Source: Sinonovacula constricta
Lineage: Eukaryota; Mollusca; Bivalvia; Cardiida; Solecurtidae
DNA length: 64,000 nucleotides
Reading direction: 5' to 3'
Assembly (NCBI GenBank): GCA_007844125.1
Contig: CM017561.1
Location: 30,348,389 to 30,412,388, forward strand
Below, in pieces: positions 34,748-48,994 of the stretch. The first letter of the stretch is position 1; every line of letters starts with the position of its first letter. The position numbers and the translations under genes were made by a program. Below the pieces are notes generated by a model. That model did no database searches and was not told the DNA's origin. It saw only the letters and a program-made list of their open reading frames with translations.

Positions 34748-36189
34748 TTTACTCACAGTTCGGATTTGCCTAATAGACATTTGCAACAAACATTTCCGTA
34801 TTTTAAAATTCAAAATAAACTAAAATGACTTCAATTTAAAATTTCATTAAATAAATAGATATAAAATAAGCATTATATATCAATAAACACATTTAATAAG
34901 AATGCACCATAATCGTTGTATGCTCATGGATTTGCAATAAATGGACAATTAATATTGGCGATTACTGTGGCTTTTATGGCAAATTTTACATAAAACATTC
35001 ATACTATTCATATTGTTAATTGCATACTTTTAATTTTTTAAACGAAAAATGAGACTTCTTAATGCTCATATATCGAGTTATTTTTAATTACTGATGACAT
35101 AATACTATCCAAACTGCATGGCACTGAGTGAATGCATCAAAATACTAAACTCTAGTACTCATAAAACTTTGGTGGTGAAATGTGAAATTAAAAATAAAGG
35201 CCACTGATACGGATGCTCATAAAATAAGGGTTTTGCCATATGGCAAATGCAGATGATATTCTTTTCAAAGCTAAACATTTACCATGGACATCTAAATGAA
35301 AGGACTGACACTTGTAGTATGGTAGTATGCAAACTTCTGTAAGTACCGAGTATTCGAGTCTCTCTTAACAACTTATTTTGTAGTTGAAAGAAGTATATGT
35401 TAACAAACTTAAACAAAGTTCAATTAAGACGTAACCTATCGAAAAAAAAGGAAGCACAATTTATAGATCTGTGTCTATTACCAGTCATGGGATAAATAAT
35501 TACTTGCACACAATGTAGCGCAACAATCATCGATAAACATTGAAAGTTAAGTACAAAAATGATCGCCTTTTGGTCATAATATTTGTTTTTTCTCGCCAGC
35601 CATGCCTAAATTGACAGACAAACATTTTCTCATGACTGAAATAGGAATTGGAGATACTGAACTATTTAATTTAATAATGTTTACAACAGAGAAACTATAA
35701 ATTGTACTTTGATAACCTCTATATTATGCGGGTGGAACATCATCGTAGCCGTGTAAAGATGATCGATGATCGAAAAGTCCCGTTTCAGATTCAGATGCAA
35801 ACTTTTTTTCTGTTCAACATACATTTCATTATGCACTTTATATCAATCCGAGTATGGACTAAATATATATAGTCATAGTTCTGTACAGATATAGTTATAT
35901 ATTTCAAAGTAACATACGAGATAATAAACTTTCTACTGAAATAAGGAAAAATCATTATGACAAAGCATCGCTCCATATTTATCTATAACTGGTACAAACG
36001 TGCAACAATAACCACGTATATATTGAAAATATAACAAATAATACAAAACCATAACATAATGTCTATCACATTCAAAATCCTAACTAGACGCTAAGGAACG
36101 GGTAACAATTCAAAAGACGTCCACAATATATCTTGTTTTCTTCTGATGAAGTCGTCACTGTAAGCAAAACGAACACGTTAATTGCTTGT
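34748..36189. other. Intergenic, no feature recognised
   Basis: A+T-rich with no supported gene or repeat. Confidence 0.5.
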
Positions 36190-36360
36190 TGCCTAAACAA
36201 AACAAAAACAAAGAAAAGCAGCAGACAGCATTCCTTCTCTCACTCCAGTCTCTTTGCTATTTACCGTGTCAATCATTTTAGCAGTCTCGAGCATCTCCGA
36301 AATGTCGAATTTTCCTCCCATTTAGTAGCAACAGACAGGTGTAACAATCGATGAAATTAG
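36190..36360. repeat. Dispersed conserved block, family 4, copy 2
   Basis: CTCTTTGCTATTTACCGTGTC, CGAAATGTCGAATTTTCC, AACAGACAGGTGTAACAATCG keep the word order of the copies at 20.6, 44.6 and 57.9 kb, with more divergence. A 73-codon ORF here is a by-product. Confidence 0.45.
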
Positions 36361-37385
36361 GATTGGTTTGACACTTCTTAGCGCATTATTATACATTAAA
36401 CAAAATCATATTCATTAGAACACTTATTAAAAATCGCCCATTAATGTTGTTAAATGGTATATTTATTTTTAACTTTCTCCGTTGTTGCTTGCATTTTGAG
36501 AAAAATAATTACTAAAATGCTACAAATCACTTTCTAAGAATTTCATCTTACACCACATGTAATATAAAAACACAACAATTGCAAATTAAATAAGACCACG
36601 CCACGGGACAGCTGGATAATGGATGATGCCAGTGAACAAACGTTTTCGTCTTGCTTGACTAAGACTTAATGCTTAGTATTTGAAGAGTAAAATATATTTA
36701 AACAAACTATGTACGCGAATTAACCTTTCCAAATGTGCACCAGCCTTGTATGGACGTTTCCACACTGATACAGATGTATGAAACAAACGATGACTATGAA
36801 ATTTAAGTTGATACCATTTATGTGAGACTTTAAGCAAAATCATGTTATATTTTAAGAATTAGTAATTACAATGATAGGTTCTGAACCTAGAAAGTGATGA
36901 CTTTTCACCATCTCGTGATCGCAGGCGTCGTCGACATCAGCAATATCAGGGATATATGCGGTAGGATATGCTGAAGTATTATTTCCGAATGTTTCCGGAC
37001 ATTATTTCCCATTGTGATGACGAATGGCAATACCAAAATGCCACCAAATGATGGATTGCCACAGAACTAGCATAACCTGCTTATAAACAAAATGTAGTTG
37101 AATTAGTTTTTCTTTTATTTTGTTTCAAATACCATGAAATTGTTTCAACCGTTACAACCATTACTCTAAGGATGTTAAAAATAATTCGCGTTCTTTTAAA
37201 AAAAAACATAATTTAAAACCGTCAATGTGCAAACTAAAAACTTTTTATCGGATAAACCAATGTCATATATCAGAATATTAATTATAAGTGAACTGTTTTA
37301 TAATACAACTTTATTCGTAAGCGTTATTGTTAAAATTTCGACTCATTAGCTTATGAATGCCAAATTGAAAAAAAAGCATTGAATA
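36361..37385. other. Intergenic, no feature recognised
   Basis: No supported gene or repeat. Confidence 0.5.
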
Positions 37386-37486
37386 AATAAATAAGAAAAG
37401 GTCCTATCAAAATTTCCACAGATTTTGAAAATTTATCTACCTGTAAACAAAGGCAAACAGGGTAAATGCAAATGTGACATAAACAC
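37386..37486 (-). mobile_element. Dispersed SINE-like element, subfamily 1, 3'-end fragment
   Basis: On the minus strand it runs ACATTTGCATTTACCCTGTT, TGCCTTTGTTTACAGGTAG, AAATTTTGATAGGACC and TTTTCTTATTTATTT, the last 100 bp of subfamily 1. Confidence 0.8.
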
Positions 37487-40123
37487 ATGGCTGGTTGACG
37501 GTCACCACGACGGTTAAAGATGTTGACTGACCATTGTAACATCCCAGCAACATAAAGTCCAAGTGCATTTTTCTTTAGCAAGTTCACATTGGAAGTAGTT
37601 ATATCAAGAAGTTGGTTCTTCGGGGAAAAAAGCAAAAAGAGGACACCTTTTATGTCTGACCTTTATATAAAAAACAAATCTCTATTTCCTTTGCGACATG
37701 TGTAAGTTACTAGGCTGCAAACTAAAGTTAACAACAACTAACAAAATATTTTTCTCTCCATTTTTATGTGTTTTAATTACGCTGGCAAATCACAAATATC
37801 ATAGGCCGGAGAATGGAAGATAATTTTTGTCAAGAACATTTTTAGGAAAGGCTCTTCCTGCAAGCTTGATTGTTACATGAATTGACAGTTCTGATAGTTC
37901 CAGCAAAATATATAAGCACCATTTACATTCCAGTTCTGCCATTTGTTCATGACAGATCTCAAAAATATACTGATATTGCTCTAGTCATTTAAATGCAGCT
38001 TATATTCGTTCCAGACTCCCTGACTATATATTAGAGATTATAATCAATTACTATTTTAATTCATAACATAACCCAACATTATTACTGTTAACTTTATTCA
38101 TATGCTTAGAATTTATAATGACGTTCACAGTTTTAGTTGAAATGTATCTGATAACATTGAAGAAAGTGCCGAAGTTGAACGAGGCCCAACAAAAACGAAT
38201 TACGCTTTCACCAATGACTATCCAAGTCCTCTATTTGTGTCCAGTTTCTTATGATAGTTCTGTGTGCAATATACATAACAACTGTCAAATTCAATAATAT
38301 CATTCTCTATTACATGTACACATATGTTTCTTTACGTGTCCAAAACTGGGGCGGATCAAGAAAATGTTGGTGATCATGATCCATTCAACTTTATGCAGTA
38401 AATACAACATATTTATAAACAATAAGAGACACTTTCTTCGACCTAAGCAGTCAACAGAGTTAATTAACCATAAAAACTTAGTATTTTTAAGCTTCCGTGT
38501 ATGTGTGTTCACAACTACTCTTTTACCTTCTTGGTGGGGGATGCATAACCCATTCCAATCCTACCCTGGATCCATCCCTGGTCCAAAAGCCGTGTACGCT
38601 AAACATGCAGACGGTCGCATTAGCTACACTTGTCTTCAATTCGCTTGTAACATTTTCAAAGGGGTAAATGTAATATCGTTTTTGATTGGATAAAAAAAGC
38701 TGATTAGTAGATCCATTTCTGTCTGTGCCTGTGTCTTCCCTAATCGAATTATCAATACGGGTTTATGCTCTCTCATGCGAAATGTAAGTAAAATACATGA
38801 TAACATCTTCACTTTGACAAATTGCATGAGATTATGGTGGATACGTGATGTCGTGGCCAACATTCCTTTGGGAATTCTTGTATAAAAATAATTATGGTAT
38901 ATATGTAGAGAACAGGGACGTGTAATAAATATGTACACATTTGTGTCTATAAACGTCATGAAGTAGATTTGTAATTTATAAAAAAATGATTAATCAGTAA
39001 AATATTATTTATTTTTTAAATACATTCTTCTGTAATTTCGAGTAAGCTTTCATGAAACAAAAAATGTGCTGAACACCGGAAGTTACTTTTGCATGAATTT
39101 CGTCTGGATGCATACTTCGAGATTTTATTTTAATCAGTTCTTATTGGCTGGATACTTAAAACAATTATATTCGAACACTAATCTGCATATACTATATGCT
39201 ACAAATAAAACCGTCTCGAATAATAAACCAGCGAATGTAAAAAGCAAGACGAATTACAGATCAATTAAATTGTTACATAGCAAAATAATAACAGACAGAA
39301 TGTTCATTCGGCCCCACAATATCAATTGATGATACAATCATATACACTTCAAAATATGGAGAGCAGTTGTGCACACACAAACGCTCTCTCACAGAGTATC
39401 TTTTCATATCTTGTCATAATTTAAGATCAATTATTCGAATCGTGTTTCTCCGAAATGTTTAAATGTATCAACATATTTTACGTATTTACGAAACAGACAA
39501 GTGATATAGTCTATGCTCTATAATTTTCAATTTTACAATTCTACTTTCTCACACAGTCTGGTAAGTTAGTAAAAAATATTTAGACAAGTATTACTTTTCT
39601 ATTCAAATGACGTTAATAAATTATTTTGTTTTTAAACTCTAAGGTACAAATCAGCCGAAAGATTTAACGACAAACATAACCTCCTCCGCGACACAATATA
39701 ATGCCGGGTTAAAGATGTAATAACGACGAATGTTCCAGAGTAATCTTAAAGAAAACAAAAGACACTTGATCATTATCCTGTATTTTGCCACTGTGCTTCC
39801 AGAAGTTTGTTCTTAAAACGAAACAACTTAAAAATTAGTTCAATTATTTGCAATTTCGTGCGAAATAAGATATACACTTTATATGTAGATGCATTCTATC
39901 ATCTCGGTCTTTTTCAAACAAACAAGATAATGTGTTGCAATTTGAGACCTTGACAAACGTACTCGAGCAGACAAAGGTACTAAAGGTTTAAATCGGCTTA
40001 CACAAACAAGAACATAAAATGAGCAGAAAAAAATCATGTAAAATAAGAAAAGTTGCACATATGAGGCCCCTTTATTAAGGTAGTAGGGGATGCCAAGTTG
40101 GGTTGTGTATTTAGAAGTTTTTT
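37487..40123. other. Intergenic, no gene supported
   Basis: A patch at 38,520-38,640 is richer in G+C, and its plus frame reads ..P-S-W-W-G-M-H-N-P-F-Q-S-Y-P-G-S.., but there is no splice or homology support. A 107-codon minus-strand ORF at 38,636-38,959 looks random. Confidence 0.4.
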
Positions 40124-40166
40124 TATTTTTTTATTATTTTTTTTTTTGGGGGGGGGGGGGGAGGGT
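40124..40166. repeat. T-run followed by G-run
   Basis: A T-rich tract interrupted by single A bases passes directly into 14 consecutive G. It sits about 40 bp left of the left boundary of duplication copy A and is absent at the left boundary of copy B. Confidence 0.9.
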
Positions 40167-41830
40167 TACGGCACACCAACACTTAATAGGTCATACGGCG
40201 CCGATTTCGGGATAAATAGAACACGTTGATGGAGTAGTCAGGTTTCATGTTTTTATTACAAAATTGTTAACAGATCAAACATTTTAAATATTTTAGAAGC
40301 TTGTGACTGGCACCATCTTATGTTTTTGTTTTATTTCAGTTGCCTGTCCGCACATGCACTGTTGTCTGACTGAACTTTGCAGTGGTTTTGCTGAGACATT
40401 TGTCTTCCCTTGTCTTTGTGTTTTTTCCCTAGTAGTGATAATAGCTGAACGTTGCAAATATGACATGTTTTATCACAAGGCGTGTTGGCATTACGTAATG
40501 AATACACTGAAGGAAAGTATGTGGTCATTTAAATATGCCAATTGTAAACTGAAATGAAATTCGTGCAAGTAACAATGTTTCTCTTTATTTGAATGATGCA
40601 TTTTTGCAGACACTTTAATTATTTCATGGTGTTGTTACAAAGTATGCTTAGACAATAGTTAAAATGCCTTGTCATACTAATTATTCTCCCGAAGGCAGAA
40701 ATGTAACAAAACAAAAAACATATTTGACAAAAGTTTACTTTTATGCATATTTTTATTTAGACCATCATCAACTTAGTCAAGAAAAAAAACATTCAATTTT
40801 TCATTTAAAGTCGATAATTCGTTCTTTCAGACCTATAAAATGTGCAATAAAACTGTTGTATTACCAAATATCGCCTAATTCTATGTAAAAATTGTCAACG
40901 TCCCCTCAATACTTCACCTCACGCGTTCAAGTCTAAGTCAAAAGAAATCCTTTATGAAATATTATTTATATTAATTGTTCGTTGTTCTCTCTTGGTTATT
41001 TTTCAAACGACTTTCTTAATCACGATTATAATTGTGCTGAAACAATACAATTCCAAGATAAATAAAAATGCATTTATTTTTATATTATGTACGTTATATG
41101 TCTTGCTTAATTCGTCGAAATTAATTAATACCCATTGTTTTATCAATATAAGTTTAGTTTCCGCATCATGTTATGTTAATATTCAGATTGTCAATACATG
41201 CTCTTCAATTAAAACCCAGCAGTTACATGCCACCAGCTCATCATAACAATTACCTATATGATGTAAAACGCCGTAAAATATCCATAAACTCCGCGAGTAC
41301 ATCCATTTTATGTGGGATGAGCATGCATTTACTACGAAACTGTTTTATGGATGAACATAAAACCAACAAAGCAAGACATATTGCAACAAACAGTCTACTA
41401 AAGCAGACCTTAACGTACATGTATACATTATCAACAAAATAAAGTACTGGTGTTTCAAAACGTTCTTTGTAGCATACCAAGTAAAACAAAAGAAGCAACT
41501 AAGTTCAGGCGTGGCCCAATCCACCTTTAAAATTTCCAATTAAAACTGCACAATTCTCAAAAACAAACTCACTCTGCCGCTCGGCTTTCAAAACTTAATT
41601 TAGCATTAGTATAACTTAATATATCCAGGTTTTAACAAGTGAGTTCGTCTAACAACTGCACCACAAAAAAGTGGGCATATCAAACACACACCTATTAAAG
41701 GGGTGGGAAAATGAACACTTTCTCTTGTCAAGTCCAAGAGTTTACAATTGTTGTTTATGTTATATTTCGGTACCTTAATAATCGTACTAAATGATATTTG
41801 TGTATATTATGCTGTATAACTAAGAGGTTT

Positions 41831-42511
41831 TTAGAATTTCTCGTAAATCCTCGGCGTTTATGATATGTTTTTTTAAACGTATTAACTCTAAACAATACTA
41901 CGTTTTATTTTGTTGATTTTCTAAAATTTTATTATTTCTTCCGTATTATCCGTATTATTTACATTTTACTTTTGACACTTTTGGCATATGACGTCATGGC
42001 ATTTACGACGTCATTATATGGTTCTTATAATAAATCAGCGCTTGTACTGCTTTATTTTATTTTAAACTACTCTCTCATTTGGAATTTTTTGGTTGCTAAG
42101 GCTTTTATCTACTGTACATACTGTACATATGTTGTTTTATTACTAGTTATTTTGTATGTACATATGTTCATTATATCTGTTTTAACTCCCGATGCAGGTG
42201 CTTACTGTTAGTTGTGTCACTTTTACGGGATATTTTTATTTACACTGTTTGTTTGATAGAAAAAACCTTCAGGAAGTGCGAGGTTGGAGCGCTCCACAAA
42301 CCAGGTTTAAGCACCCCAGTTGGCCCTTTTGCCGACTGACCGTTCCAAGGCGGTAACTGATGGTTTTTCTTTATGTGTGTTATGTCTCGTCTCTGTGTTT
42401 TTTGTCACATTTACATTTACCTTGTTTGCCTTTGTCTACATGTAGATAAAAATTTAAATATATGTGAAAATTTTGATAGGACCTTTTCTTATTTACCTAT
42501 TAACATTTCTC
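41831..42511 (+). mobile_element. Dispersed SINE-like element, subfamily 1, full length, present only in duplication copy A
   Basis: It aligns end to end with 21,421-22,051. The matching place in copy B (about 56,085-56,110) is empty and reads AGTTTTAACATTTCTCTTTC. Flanking TTAGAATTTCTC (41,831-41,842) and TTAACATTTCTC (42,500-42,511) match at 10 of 12 positions, a probable target-site duplication. One TGACGTCA site is kept (41,989-41,996) and the second has become CGACGTCA. Palindrome TTGGAGCGCTCCA and the full core are intact. Confidence 0.88.
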
Positions 42512-43050
42512 TTTTGTGAAAGTATAGTTATAATACACTTGTTAATAATTTATTATTAAGTTTATATCGTGATATTGCATTTAAAAAAGTATATAATATT
42601 TGTAGTGTTTCTTATTTGAACATTCGCTAGAAATTCCTGGATATGTGATAAGGTATAATATTTCGTGAAATTCTAAAACAAATTCTCACCCATTGCTCTA
42701 AAATAAGATATTTTATGTAATTTACACTAGATACGGAAACAGGAAAATTTAGTTTGGCTTTTGGCGCCATTCAGTCTTTTCTTTATTGTTATATCCTGGT
42801 ACATTCTAAATGTCATTGAACTTGAAACTTGAAACGGAAGTAAGTTTTTTGTTTTTGTACATGCATGAGTAGGTTTCTTCAGCAAATTATGGTGCGAAGA
42901 CAATACTTTTACTGCTCAGACTTTTATACACAGGATCACTTAATTGCAACTAACAGCTGTTCATAATATGAGCAATAGGCCATATAGAATATTTCTGGTT
43001 TAGCGAATTTTAAACAATGACAACAATTGAGTCACATTGGTCACGTGATC

Positions 43051-43440
43051 AAACCTGCAAATCCTTCTCTTTGCTACAATTTGTTTTAGCTTTATTACTG
43101 TTTCATGTAGACACCTTTACCTAAAAACAAAAGAAGCAACTAAGTGCAGGCGTGGCTTAATCCACCTTTAAAATTTCCAATTTATAGTGCCCATTTCACA
43201 AAAAGCAAACTAACTCTGCCGCTCGGCTTTCAAAACTTAATTTAGTTTATAGCTTAATATATCCAGGTTTTAACAAGTGAGTTCGTCTAACAACTGCAAA
43301 ACCTGCAAATCCTTCACTTTGCCACAATTTCTTTTAGCTTTATTTCTGTTTCATGTAGAAACCTTTATCTAAAAACAAAAGAAGCAACTTAGTGCAGGCG
43401 TGGTCCAATCCACCTTTAAAATTTCCAATTTATTGTGCTT
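43051..43440 (+). repeat. 248-bp tandem duplication inside copy A
   Basis: AAACCTGCAAATCCTTC starts at 43,051 and again at 43,299. Each repeat carries TTTAGCTTTATT, a TGTAGAAACC-type block and AACAAAAGAAGCAACT with TCCACCTTTAAAATTTCC. The last motif also occurs at about 41,485 in A and 55,743 and 56,720 in B, so it is a local internal repeat. Copy B has only one unit here. Confidence 0.8.
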
Positions 43441-44601
43441 CATTACTATTTCGTGTAGACACATTTACCTATCAGTTTAAAAATAAACGTTGCCTCATTT
43501 ATGTTACGTGTTTTACACCACTTTGACAGTTATTGGTAGAACCTAATATATAAACAAAAGTTATGTCATATATACCCTTGGTCAATGAACGTCTGCTAGC
43601 TCTGAATACGTCATTGCACACGGCGCTTGGATTTGTTTTGTTTTTATTTTAACACAAACTGTACAATTATTTTGCCCAGCCGGCGACAAAAACAACATCT
43701 CAAGACAATGGAAATGTCTGCAGGTGAAAATAAATATTACCCTGGCCATGAATAATTTCTTACTTTGTCCTACGGGTACAAGTAAGATAATGTTTCAAAA
43801 GTGTCAAAGGTGCATGCAATGTTCGCATTACAGATTGATAGTAACATAAGCAAGTTTCAATGTTTGTTTTGATGTATATACAATTTCCACTAAAAATCAG
43901 TATATAGTCCACTATATTGTAGTTTACTATCCTGTGATTATAATTAATTAGTGTCAACGGTCAGTTGTGACCATATTTGAGAACAAGAAACAAGTCATTC
44001 AGCGTTCATACTGTCAACGCAGACGCTGAAAATATATTTCTGTAATGAATATTACATTCTTTAACGTGTTTATATTTCCCACTGAGACACCAAGAATACA
44101 CAACCACGGATTTACTTAATCACTAAGATGTTAGTGTCGTATCACAACAACAACAAGATCACTTTTAAATCGTTGTTACTGCTCCTTCTTCAGTTTGCAA
44201 GCTGTTTTTACTCATTGAATAATAACAAGATATTCGGAATATTGTTATCACACTAGTATACTTTAATTTATAATGCATATATAATTTTTAATAAATATTT
44301 ATTATAAACTCTGATTGTTGGCAACATTTGTGTATTCCCAAAATCTTTATTTGTATCCGCCAATCGATATGGAACATTTGTTCCAAAGTTTGAGATGTAA
44401 AGAAACTTTTCTGTCCGCAATATATTTAACGTATACATTAACTATCAGTTTTGTTCTTAATGTCAGCAACATAATTCCAAGACAGCATGAGGAACATTAA
44501 CAACAGTAACATCACATAAGTGCTCTAAAAAGACCATCAACCATATTTGTTCTGGCAGGAACCATAAAAAGCTATATGTCGTATAACAACAACAACAATT
44601 A

Positions 44602-44770
44602 ACATTCTCGCCCCTAATCTCTCTTTACTACTTACAAAGCCATTTATCCTTAGCCGTGTAGCCTCCCAAGTCTTTTCGAAATGTCAAAAATATACTCTTT
44701 TTTGATGGCGACACTAACTTTACAGACAATAATTACAGTCGATAGCCGAGCGACAGATATATTTCTCGCA
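44602..44770. repeat. Dispersed conserved block, family 4, copy 3 (duplication copy A)
   Basis: CTCTCTTTACTACTTACAAAG, CGTGTAGCCTCCCAAG, CGAAATGTCAAAAATATAC, GCGACACTAACTTTACAGAC, AATAATTACAGTCGAT. It is preceded by a 61-codon open frame (44,315-44,500) that is also open in copy B with few synonymous changes, so it is not evidence of coding. Confidence 0.5.
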
Positions 44771-45213
44771 ATTCCTTTCTGCAAACTCAAAGACACAAAA
44801 GGAAAGCAAAGCGAAAACAAAAAAGTGTTCAGTTACCAATAACTGAGCGTCGACAATAAATATAATATCATGTTTACAGTTACATGTAATTATTTATCAC
44901 ATTATAAAACATCAAACATTTTTTATTCTCAAGCATTATTGATACTATCGTTATACATTTCATACATTGGCGATAAAAACCTATTATCTTACACTTCAAT
45001 CGTCACAACGACATAATATATGAAAGTGAATATATATTATTCATTCTAAAGAAGGTGTACAAGTTATAGGCCCAAATTAAATACAAGGCTTGAAATAAAT
45101 GTATTCATTTCAATACATCATATATATAATTTTGTTATTTATTTTACTGTTTTGTTTTATTTACAGACATAAGATAGGTATTTATGTTACCACTTCATAC
45201 TCTTAAATTGAAA

Positions 45214-45826
45214 GATGCCATCAATTTAATGTTGAATTGTGCTTTTATGGCCATTTCTTTTGAGAATGTTTTATTTTTCTGTTTTGACTGCTGCTGGTGA
45301 ATTTTCAATAGCTATAGATAGACCTTCATTTTGTCTAGCTTATTTTCAGACTCGTACTAGTAGTCCTTTAATATATACCATATGCCATTTTTTGTCATCC
45401 AACATATTCTAACAACATCTAGAAATAGTTACATCTATCTAGGAAAAAGCGGTCGCTCGCTGTCAAAATTATATCTGATCAGCTCAAGCTAGTGAAAAAG
45501 CAACCTAGAGAGTACAAAAACAAAATTATCTAAAATAATAAGGTATGCCGTTTCCATGGAGACACATTTAAATTGTTTACACCGTACCATCGATTAAGTC
45601 TCTCCTTTCTAGTTTACTTGGACAAGATTTACTTTTGTTGATTTAGTTTAATATCAAACCTGACAATAGTGGAAATATGTTCTTGCTCCTTTTTACCATT
45701 TCAAATAAGAATCCTGTTAAGCGTTATTTATCAAAAATAGATTGACTTTCAACTTGAATAGTGGCACCTTTATTACAATTTGCTCTAGCAACAATTTGCT
45801 TTAGCAATGTGGTCATCGGCCGTAAT
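45214..45826. other. Copy-A-specific block replacing unrelated sequence in copy B
   Basis: Alignment with copy B stops after TCTTAAATTGAAA and resumes at ATGAGTATTTTT. The 613 bases between have no match to the 198 bases at 58,529-58,726. There is no recognisable element, target duplication or ORF. Confidence 0.7.
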
Positions 45827-46819
45827 GATGAGTATTTTTTTTAAATTGCTTTTAAATATATAAGAATTTTAAGTTAAAGTTTAAATTTAGATCGATTTTG
45901 ATATCGAACCTCCCAAAAAGATTGCTGAAACTGACTGCAAACAATTGCGACAAATATAAATGCGCTTGAAAAATTATGTTTCAGTATTGGAAATAGTTAA
46001 GACTGTATGTAACAGACGATGCAAGTTTATATCATTTTAATTAATTAACAAACGTCCTTAACAAATGTCATAGGGAACTATAATGTATTGTGTTTTGCAG
46101 AATGCTTACTTTTAGTATAAACGTAAAGAATAATAACATCATAAATTAAATGTAGATCATTTCTTTCGCTTCGTTGCAGGACTTTTATATAATTTTTATA
46201 ACGAAAGTAAATTACAAGTGCCGTTCAATATCAACTTTAATAAGGGTCTAAATGTTAGGTTTCTTAAAATAGTTGTACGATGTATAAACTAGTTTTTCAT
46301 AGTTCTGTAGTGTGTTTTTTCTGAAATAATGACATGGAGGTCCATGTAGACCAACCCAACCCAATCGCCTCGCAGGTCACCTTGAAGGTTTCCTTTGGAT
46401 AGATTTCAGAAGGTCATGTATGAGGTGCGATCCTATATATGATTGTACTCATGCTTATTTAGATCTTGAAAGTAAAACAATTTAATATAGAACCTAGTAA
46501 ATCAAAATCAATTAGCCTACATTTTGGCAACTCCGAGACAGTTTGTAATTAAAATTGCACAGGGCACTAAGTAAGCTCGTCTGTGCATTTGATAATTGAG
46601 CTGAGGCGGGCGATCTTTAAAACCTTTTATCCCCTTTCACTTCACAGGGTTATAGTATAAAATGAATATTGATTTAGCATATGTAATATTTAAGTTTTAT
46701 CATATGTGAATGTTATAGTGTCTTGTAGATGTACATGTCCAATTTGCATTTTTTGCATTTACAACTGAACTTTAACGAAATTGAAGAACATTGTGTGTTT
46801 GTTCCATCATTAAAAATAC

Positions 46820-47024
46820 CTTATGTTTATGTGTAACAGAATAGCAAACGGTTGCTGATGTGATCTCTGTAAATAAAGATCCAAACCAGCCACAGTAATC
46901 GTCAGTCAAGTCCTCCCCTGTGCTGAAAAGTCGCCAATTGATTAACCAGTGATAAAAGCTGCATGTATCATTCCTATCAATGCAATGACAACACGATAAC
47001 TCATTTCTCTGATGGCCGATCATT
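46820..47024 (-). pseudogene. Cysteine-rich candidate exon, duplication copy A
   Basis: On the minus strand a 205-bp block is open throughout. It reads M-I-G-H-Q-R-N-E-L-S-C-C-H-C-I-D-R-N-D-T, then C-S-F-Y-H-W-L-I-N-W-R-L-F-S-T-G-E-D-L-T, then D-D-Y-C-G-W-F-G-S-L-F-T-E-I-T-S-A-T-V-C, ending Y-S-V-T-H-K-H-K. It ends exactly at a good donor (CATAAG/GTATTT). The acceptor position reads TTTTTCTG where copy B reads TTTTTCAG, so splicing into the exon may be lost. Six Cys and a W-F-G motif suggest an extracellular domain, but I cannot assign a family. Related decayed copies lie at 0.8 and 19.5 kb. It could be a real exon with an alternative acceptor. Confidence 0.45.
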
Positions 47025-47362
47025 CAGAAAAATAACAACAGTCTCCCAGCACACGTGACAAAATGCTTAATAAATGCTCCTTATGTAAAAAAGAAGCGAC
47101 ACTTAATTCGTATCGTTTTGAGTTTATTTATAATTATGTGGTTTGTTTTCAACGCATAGCTTTTTTATTGTCTGACAATATCTTCAGTCCTTATAAATAA
47201 CTCACAAAAAACAAATGGCGGGTATACATAATTTTAGCTGCTCTTTTGTCCACTTGAAACAAAATGTTAACTATGTTAAACTAACTTAACTCGTACTGGC
47301 CTTAAATTACAATTTTTCTACAAATACATTATATATGTTGTCATTCATACGAATAAACGTTG

Positions 47363-47707
47363 TTAGCACAATTATAATACCACAGGCAATGTTCACTAAG
47401 AATAACTATGTATTAGAATCGCGGTGTTATCAATACACGATTATAGCACGTGTATCATATCACGGACAATGTTCACTAAGAATAACTATGCATTAGAAGC
47501 ACGGTGTTATCAATAGACGAGGATAGCACATGTATCATATCACGGACACTGTTCACTAAGAATAACTATGCATTAGAATCACGGTGTTATCAATACACGA
47601 TGATAGCACGTGTATCATATCACGGGAAATGCTCACTAAGAATAACTATGTATTAGGATCACTGTGTTATCAATACACGAGGATAGCACGTGTATGGTAT
47701 CACCGAA
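47363..47707 (+). repeat. 80-bp satellite, four units plus partial (copy A)
   Basis: The anchor G(T/C)TCACTAAG occurs at 47,391, 47,471, 47,551 and 47,631, exactly 80 bp apart. Each unit has AATAACTATG(T/C)ATTAG, CGGTGTTATCAATACACGA and a near-palindromic ATAGCACGTGTATCATATCA with the E-box-like CACGTG. The last unit ends GTATGGTATCACCGAAAATG, as in copy B. Confidence 0.97.
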
Positions 47708-47877
47708 AATGCAGCATGGGTTTAGACTATGATTGCTGACCGCCATATTTGTCGCTAAAACGGCAAACGTTCTCAAATAACTTATTGGTTATCGCTAAGC
47801 AGCCATTATGTAAAACAATGAATTGTGCACATGACATTGTCGGCAATATTTTTTATACAGAAAAAAGACAATGCTAA

Positions 47878-48446
<569 letters not shown>

Positions 48447-48498
48447 AAAATGGAAGTATTAATATAAAGTATCATAATTTGTATATATTCTAGTGTTG

Positions 48499-48540
48499 TA
48501 AGGGGCATCCCTGGTGAAGTTGTAGAGTTTCCGATCTTAA
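48499..48540 (+). mobile_element. Possible SINE family 2 head fragment (copy A)
   Basis: GGGGCATCCCTGGTGAAGTT, GTAGAGTTTCCGATCTT resembles the family 2 head at 16,345 (GGGGCCCTTGGTGTAGTGG, TAGAGTCGCCGACTTGT). Only about 40 bp remain. The same fragment is in copy B at 60,966-61,008, so it predates the duplication. Confidence 0.45.
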
Positions 48541-48994
48541 TATATACATTTGTCTAATTATAGACAAAGAGAACGGTTATCGAGTCAATTTTAAAAGTAC
48601 ACTATATCACGCATGTATTGTTCAAGAGTACATACTGTAAAATGTAACTAACGGCCAACCTCACTTTCAAGCAATTAAATCAATACTAAAGCACCGACGC
48701 TTCACGAACTGTTCGACGATTATCAGACCATTTTCATCAATTGGCAAGCTTGTGCTAATTTGGATAAGTTGCTAAATTTCTGGATTCTGTTTCAGATCGA
48801 TTTAGATATTTGAACTTCAATTATGTCTCGGGGTTGTGAAGCATACACTGTACATGTTTATCACCCTATGATAAGTTTGATATTGTATTTTAACATAAAT
48901 ATTAATCATACGTACATTATGCACAATATCAAGGTAACAATTCAGAAACAAAAACATCATTAAATCCGACGTTAATCTCTTTGTGATAGAGATA

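Noticed and set aside
38636..38959. 107-codon minus-strand ORF
   Set aside because: Composition is like background, with no signal, homology or splice context; the overlapping plus frame is equally open.
41170..41445. 86-89-codon ORF open in both duplication copies (41,170-41,442 and 55,441-55,701), with a 9-nt in-frame difference
   Set aside because: Of about 13 substitutions only two are synonymous, so there is no purifying selection; openness is explained by recent duplication.
44315..44500. 61-codon ORF kept in both copies (also 57,635-57,817)
   Set aside because: It has no true ATG start in frame near its beginning, differences are mostly replacements, and no domain is recognisable.
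47363..47707. CRISPR-like array
   Set aside because: Units are contiguous 80-bp repeats without unique spacers, and the window is eukaryotic.
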